A stretch of 24,475 bases of DNA from an uncultured Erythrobacteraceae bacterium (GTDB lineage Bacteria; Pseudomonadota; Alphaproteobacteria; Sphingomonadales; Sphingomonadaceae): positions 1-24,475 of the forward strand of contig CATMNW010000004.1 of assembly GCA_950071875.1 (NCBI GenBank), given 5' to 3'. How positions within the stretch are numbered: the stretch's first letter is position 1; every line of letters begins with the position of its first letter. The notes beneath the pieces were generated by a model. The model worked only from the letters and a program-made list of their open reading frames with translations. It ran no database searches and was not told where the DNA came from. This document shows positions 22,407 to 24,475 of this stretch, piece by piece. Position numbers and translations under genes: made by a program.

Positions 22407-23060
22407 TCATGGTCCGGCCGTCCGCAGCGCAAGCAGGATCGACCATCCGCCGACCAGGGCGAGAAGCGCGCCCGTGGCGACCGGGACGCGGTCGGACCAG
22501 CGGGCAAGGGACAGGATCGGCCGCTGGAGAGCCGGAACCAGAAGGCCTGCGGCGACGGGGAGGCTGATCGCCAGACCGAACACGGCAAGGAGAGCGAACC
22601 CGATGGCCGGACTCCTCGCGGACGCTGCGGCCGAGCCGATCAGCAGGCCCAGCAGCGGTGCCGCGCAGGCCGGGATGTTGAGCGAGAACAGCGCTCCGAG
22701 CAGCATGGCGTTTTTTCGTTCCGCTCCGCTCCCTGGAATACTGGCCAGGCGGAAGCCCAGACGTTTGCTATAGCCGGCAATGTAGATCGCGCCGATACCG
22801 ACATAGAGCACCCCAAGGCCGATCCACATGGCCTTCTGGAAACCGATGAAGAGGCTGCCGACGAGGACAGCGGCGATGCCGAGCAGGCCAGTGAGGACGG
22901 TGCGAACCGTCACGTATGCCGTGGCAAACCTCAGTCGCCGTTCCCAATCAAGTTCGGCTGCCGACCGGAAGAGCACGGCGGTGGAACCGACGGTGCAGGG
23001 TTCGACGAAGCCCAGGAGGCCGAGGCCAGCGGCCAAGGCGAAAGTCGCAACGATGTCCAT
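22407..23060 (-). CDS. CcdA-like membrane thiol/electron carrier
   Basis: The 217-residue protein has about six membrane spans and the two single cysteines of the CcdA/DsbD-beta family. One is in LLGFVEPCTVGSTAVLF (span 1) and the other in FSLNIPACAAPLLGLL (span 4). These proteins carry reducing power from cytoplasmic thioredoxin to the periplasm, for cytochrome c maturation or to reduce copper-binding thiols. The gene is divergent from the copper ATPase and has its own CueR-type promoter, so here the job is probably part of the copper response. The -10 lies only about 6 bases before the ATG and no ribosome binding site is visible, so the mRNA may be leaderless. Confidence 0.82.
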   Translation of the reverse strand: MDIVATFALAAGLGLLGFVEPCTVGSTAVLFRSAAELDWERRLRFATAYVTVRTVLTGLLGIAAVLVGSLFIGFQKAMWIGLGVLYVGIGAIYIAGYSKRLGFRLASIPGSGAERKNAMLLGALFSLNIPACAAPLLGLLIGSAAASARSPAIGFALLAVFGLAISLPVAAGLLVPALQRPILSLARWSDRVPVATGALLALVGGWSILLALRTAGP

Positions 23061-23065
23061 TGCCT

Positions 23066-23096
23066 ATCCTGAGGCTTCCGCCAGGGGGAAGGTCAA
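23066..23096 (-). promoter_or_regulatory. CueR-type promoter/operator for the CcdA-like gene
   Basis: On the minus strand TTGACC (23096-23091), a 19-base spacer with CCTTCCCCCTGGCGGAAGCC, and CAGGAT (23071-23066). The CCTTCC/GGAAG dyad matches the copper MerR style. The -10 nearly touches the ATG at 23060. Confidence 0.7.
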
Positions 23097-23111
23097 GGCA
23101 GAAAATGGAGC

Positions 23112-23142
23112 TTGACCTTCCATCAGGTGAAAGCCTTACAGG
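23112..23142 (+). promoter_or_regulatory. CueR-type promoter/operator for the copper ATPase
   Basis: TTGACC (23112-23117), a 19-base spacer beginning TTCCATCAGGTGAAAGCC (an imperfect dyad), and TACAGG (23137-23142) as -10. The ATPase start follows 25 bases later with GGGAG at 23154-23158. Its right half-site is weaker than in the copZ promoter. Confidence 0.65.
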
Positions 23143-23166
23143 TGACGATCCACGGGAGCATCGGCC

Positions 23167-24475
23167 ATGAAACACGACCACGGGAATCACGACGGCCACG
23201 GGCATTCGCCCGTCGAACACCGCCACGCGGCACCGGGCGCCGAGCCCGGAGTCACGCGCGACCCGGTCTGCGGCATGACGGTGGACCCGGAAGCCGACAA
23301 GCCGACCGCCGAATTCGGCGGCCACACCTACCATTTCTGCAGCGCCTCGTGCCGCGGCAAGTTTGTCATGGATGCGGAGGCTTATCTCCAGGCCACCGAT
23401 CCCGTATGCGGGATGAACGTGGACCGGGCGACAGCGCGGCACTTCACCCGCCACGACGGCGGAGGGTTCTACTTCTGCTCGCCAGGCTGCCAGCGCAAGT
23501 TCGAGGGTGACCCGGATAGCTTCCTCGGGGCGCGCCCGGCGATCGAGGTCATGGCGGCGGGCACGCAATACACCTGCCCGATGCATCCGGAGATCATCCG
23601 CGACAAGCCCGGCTCCTGCCCGATCTGCGGCATGGCGCTGGAGCCGATGGGCGTACCGACGGGCGAGGAGGGGCCGAACCTGGAACTGATCGACTTCACG
23701 CGGCGGCTGTGGGTAAGCGCCGTGCTCTCGATCCCGCTGCTTGTCCTGACGATGGGCCCGATGGTCGGATTTCCGTTCCGTGACTGGATCGGAGAGAGGA
23801 CCGCCGTCTGGGTCGAACTCGTCCTCGCGACGCCTGTGGTTCTCTGGGCAGCTATCCCGTTCTTCCATCGCGGCTACGAGTCGTTCGTCAACCGCAGCCC
23901 GAACATGTGGACGCTAATTTCAATAGGCGTTGGAGCCGCCTACGCCTACAGCGTCTTCGCCACGGTGTTCCCCGGGATCTTCCCCCACCAGTTCCGCGGC
24001 CATGGCGGCGCGGTCCCTGTCTATTTCGAGGCGGCCGCCGTCATCGTCGCGCTCGTCTTCCTCGGTCAAGTGCTGGAACTGAGGGCGCGCGAGCGCACGG
24101 GCTCCGCAATCCGCGCCCTGCTCGACCTCGCGCCGAAAACGGCAAGGCGGCTTCACGAGGATGGCTCCGAAGCGGACGTGCCGCTGGAGGAGGTGCAGTC
24201 CGGCGACAGGCTGCGCGTCCGGCCTGGCGACAGCGTGCCCGTGGACGGAACCGTGCTGGAAGGCCGTTCGTCTGTCGACGAATCCATGCTCACGGGCGAA
24301 CCGGTCCCCGTCGAAAAGACGGAAGGAGACGTACTGACCGGAGGCACGCTCAACAAGAACGGTTCGCTGGTCATGCGCGCCGAGAAAGTGGGCAAGGACA
24401 CGATGCTGTCCCAGATCGTGGAGATGGTCGCCAAGGCGCAGCGGTCAGGCGCCCCGATCCAGGGCCTGGCGGACC
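23167..24475 (+). CDS. Copper P-type ATPase with two YHS domains (3' end outside the window)
   Basis: The first 436 codons are present and open. A His-rich leader (MKHDHGNHDGHGHSPVEHRH) is followed by two tandem YHS/TRASH domains. Domain one covers about 31-75 (RDPVCGMTVD and YHFCSASC) and domain two about 78-121 (DPVCGMNVD and FYFCSPGC). A heavy-metal-binding domain follows at about 137-162 (TCPMHPEII and GSCPICGMALEP). Membrane spans begin at about 180, and the actuator domain has the TGE loop (DESMLTGEPVPVEK). The CPC metal motif and the DKTG phosphorylation site lie beyond the window. It pumps Cu(I) out of the cytoplasm. The ATG has GGGAG 8 bases before it. A true HMA domain is absent from the N-terminus. 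Confidence 0.92.
   Translation, partial: MKHDHGNHDGHGHSPVEHRHAAPGAEPGVTRDPVCGMTVDPEADKPTAEFGGHTYHFCSASCRGKFVMDAEAYLQATDPVCGMNVDRATARHFTRHDGGGFYFCSPGCQRKFEGDPDSFLGARPAIEVMAAGTQYTCPMHPEIIRDKPGSCPICGMALEPMGVPTGEEGPNLELIDFTRRLWVSAVLSIPLLVLTMGPMVGFPFRDWIGERTAVWVELVLATPVVLWAAIPFFHRGYESFVNRSPNMWTLISIGVGAAYAYSVFATVFPGIFPHQFRGHGGAVPVYFEAAAVIVALVFLGQVLELRARERTGSAIRALLDLAPKTARRLHEDGSEADVPLEEVQSGDRLRVRPGDSVPVDGTVLEGRSSVDESMLTGEPVPVEKTEGDVLTGGTLNKNGSLVMRAEKVGKDTMLSQIVEMVAKAQRSGAPIQGLAD

Noticed and set aside
22332..23072. A 246-codon rightward frame opposite the CcdA-like gene
   Set aside because: Highly charged, low-complexity product; the opposite strand encodes membrane spans with conserved cysteines.
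1..24475. CRISPR arrays, tRNA or rRNA genes, phage genes or toxin-antitoxin pairs
   Set aside because: No regularly spaced repeats, no tRNA-like cloverleaf and no recognisable phage or toxin proteins were seen by eye.

Overview
The base composition (GC-rich coding DNA), the IS types and the gene families point to an alphaproteobacterium of the Rhizobiales (Mesorhizobium/Aminobacter-like). This is inferred from protein style; there is no rRNA or other phylogenetic marker in the window. Nearly everything after about 6.2 kb concerns copper handling in the envelope, so the window reads as a copper-resistance island flanked and cut by insertion-sequence debris.

Layout. 1-2.5 kb: a complete IS66-family element (tnpA, tnpB, tnpC between inverted ends) that sits inside a YhaN-like coiled-coil ATPase gene, whose remnant runs leftward to about 2.99 kb. 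3.0-4.3 kb: small secreted or membrane proteins of unknown function. 4.35-6.2 kb: leftward IS scrap, with a 5'-truncated ISAs1 transposase abutting a 5'-truncated IS5-type transposase, then a possible oxidoreductase remnant. 6.26-8.15 kb: csoR divergent from a membrane-anchored cytochrome c and a DUF305 membrane protein, with a clear CsoR-type operator between them. 8.15-9.97 kb: two back-to-back CueR-type promoters, a frameshifted copA start on the left, copZ and a glutaredoxin/MauE-like fusion on the right, then a broken second DUF305 gene. 10.55-13.22 kb: a membrane-bound PQQ dehydrogenase (Gcd type). 13.2-15.7 kb: IS110 remnant, frameshifted cueR coupled to a cytochrome c'-like protein, and decayed small genes. 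15.7-20.3 kb: the best-preserved operon, with a small Cys/His secreted protein, a small lipoprotein, a TolC-type outer-membrane factor, a Tat-exported multicopper oxidase, a cupredoxin, a CusF-like protein and a 49-residue His-rich secreted peptide, closed by a perfect hairpin. 20.4-22.25 kb: a membrane adenylate cyclase overlapping an AT-rich small DMT-type transporter. 22.3-24.5 kb: a CcdA-like thiol carrier divergent from a copper P-type ATPase (cut by the window end), again with back-to-back CueR-type promoters.

How it fits together (inference from families). Cytoplasmic Cu(I) would be sensed by CsoR and CueR, carried by CopZ and pumped by the P-type ATPase. In the periplasm it would be bound by the CusF-like protein, cupredoxin and small His/Cys proteins and oxidised by the multicopper oxidase. 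CcdA-like and glutaredoxin-like proteins and c-type cytochromes would supply thiol and electron chemistry. Many genes between 8 and 15.6 kb carry single-base frameshifts, so that part is either decaying or contains sequencing errors.
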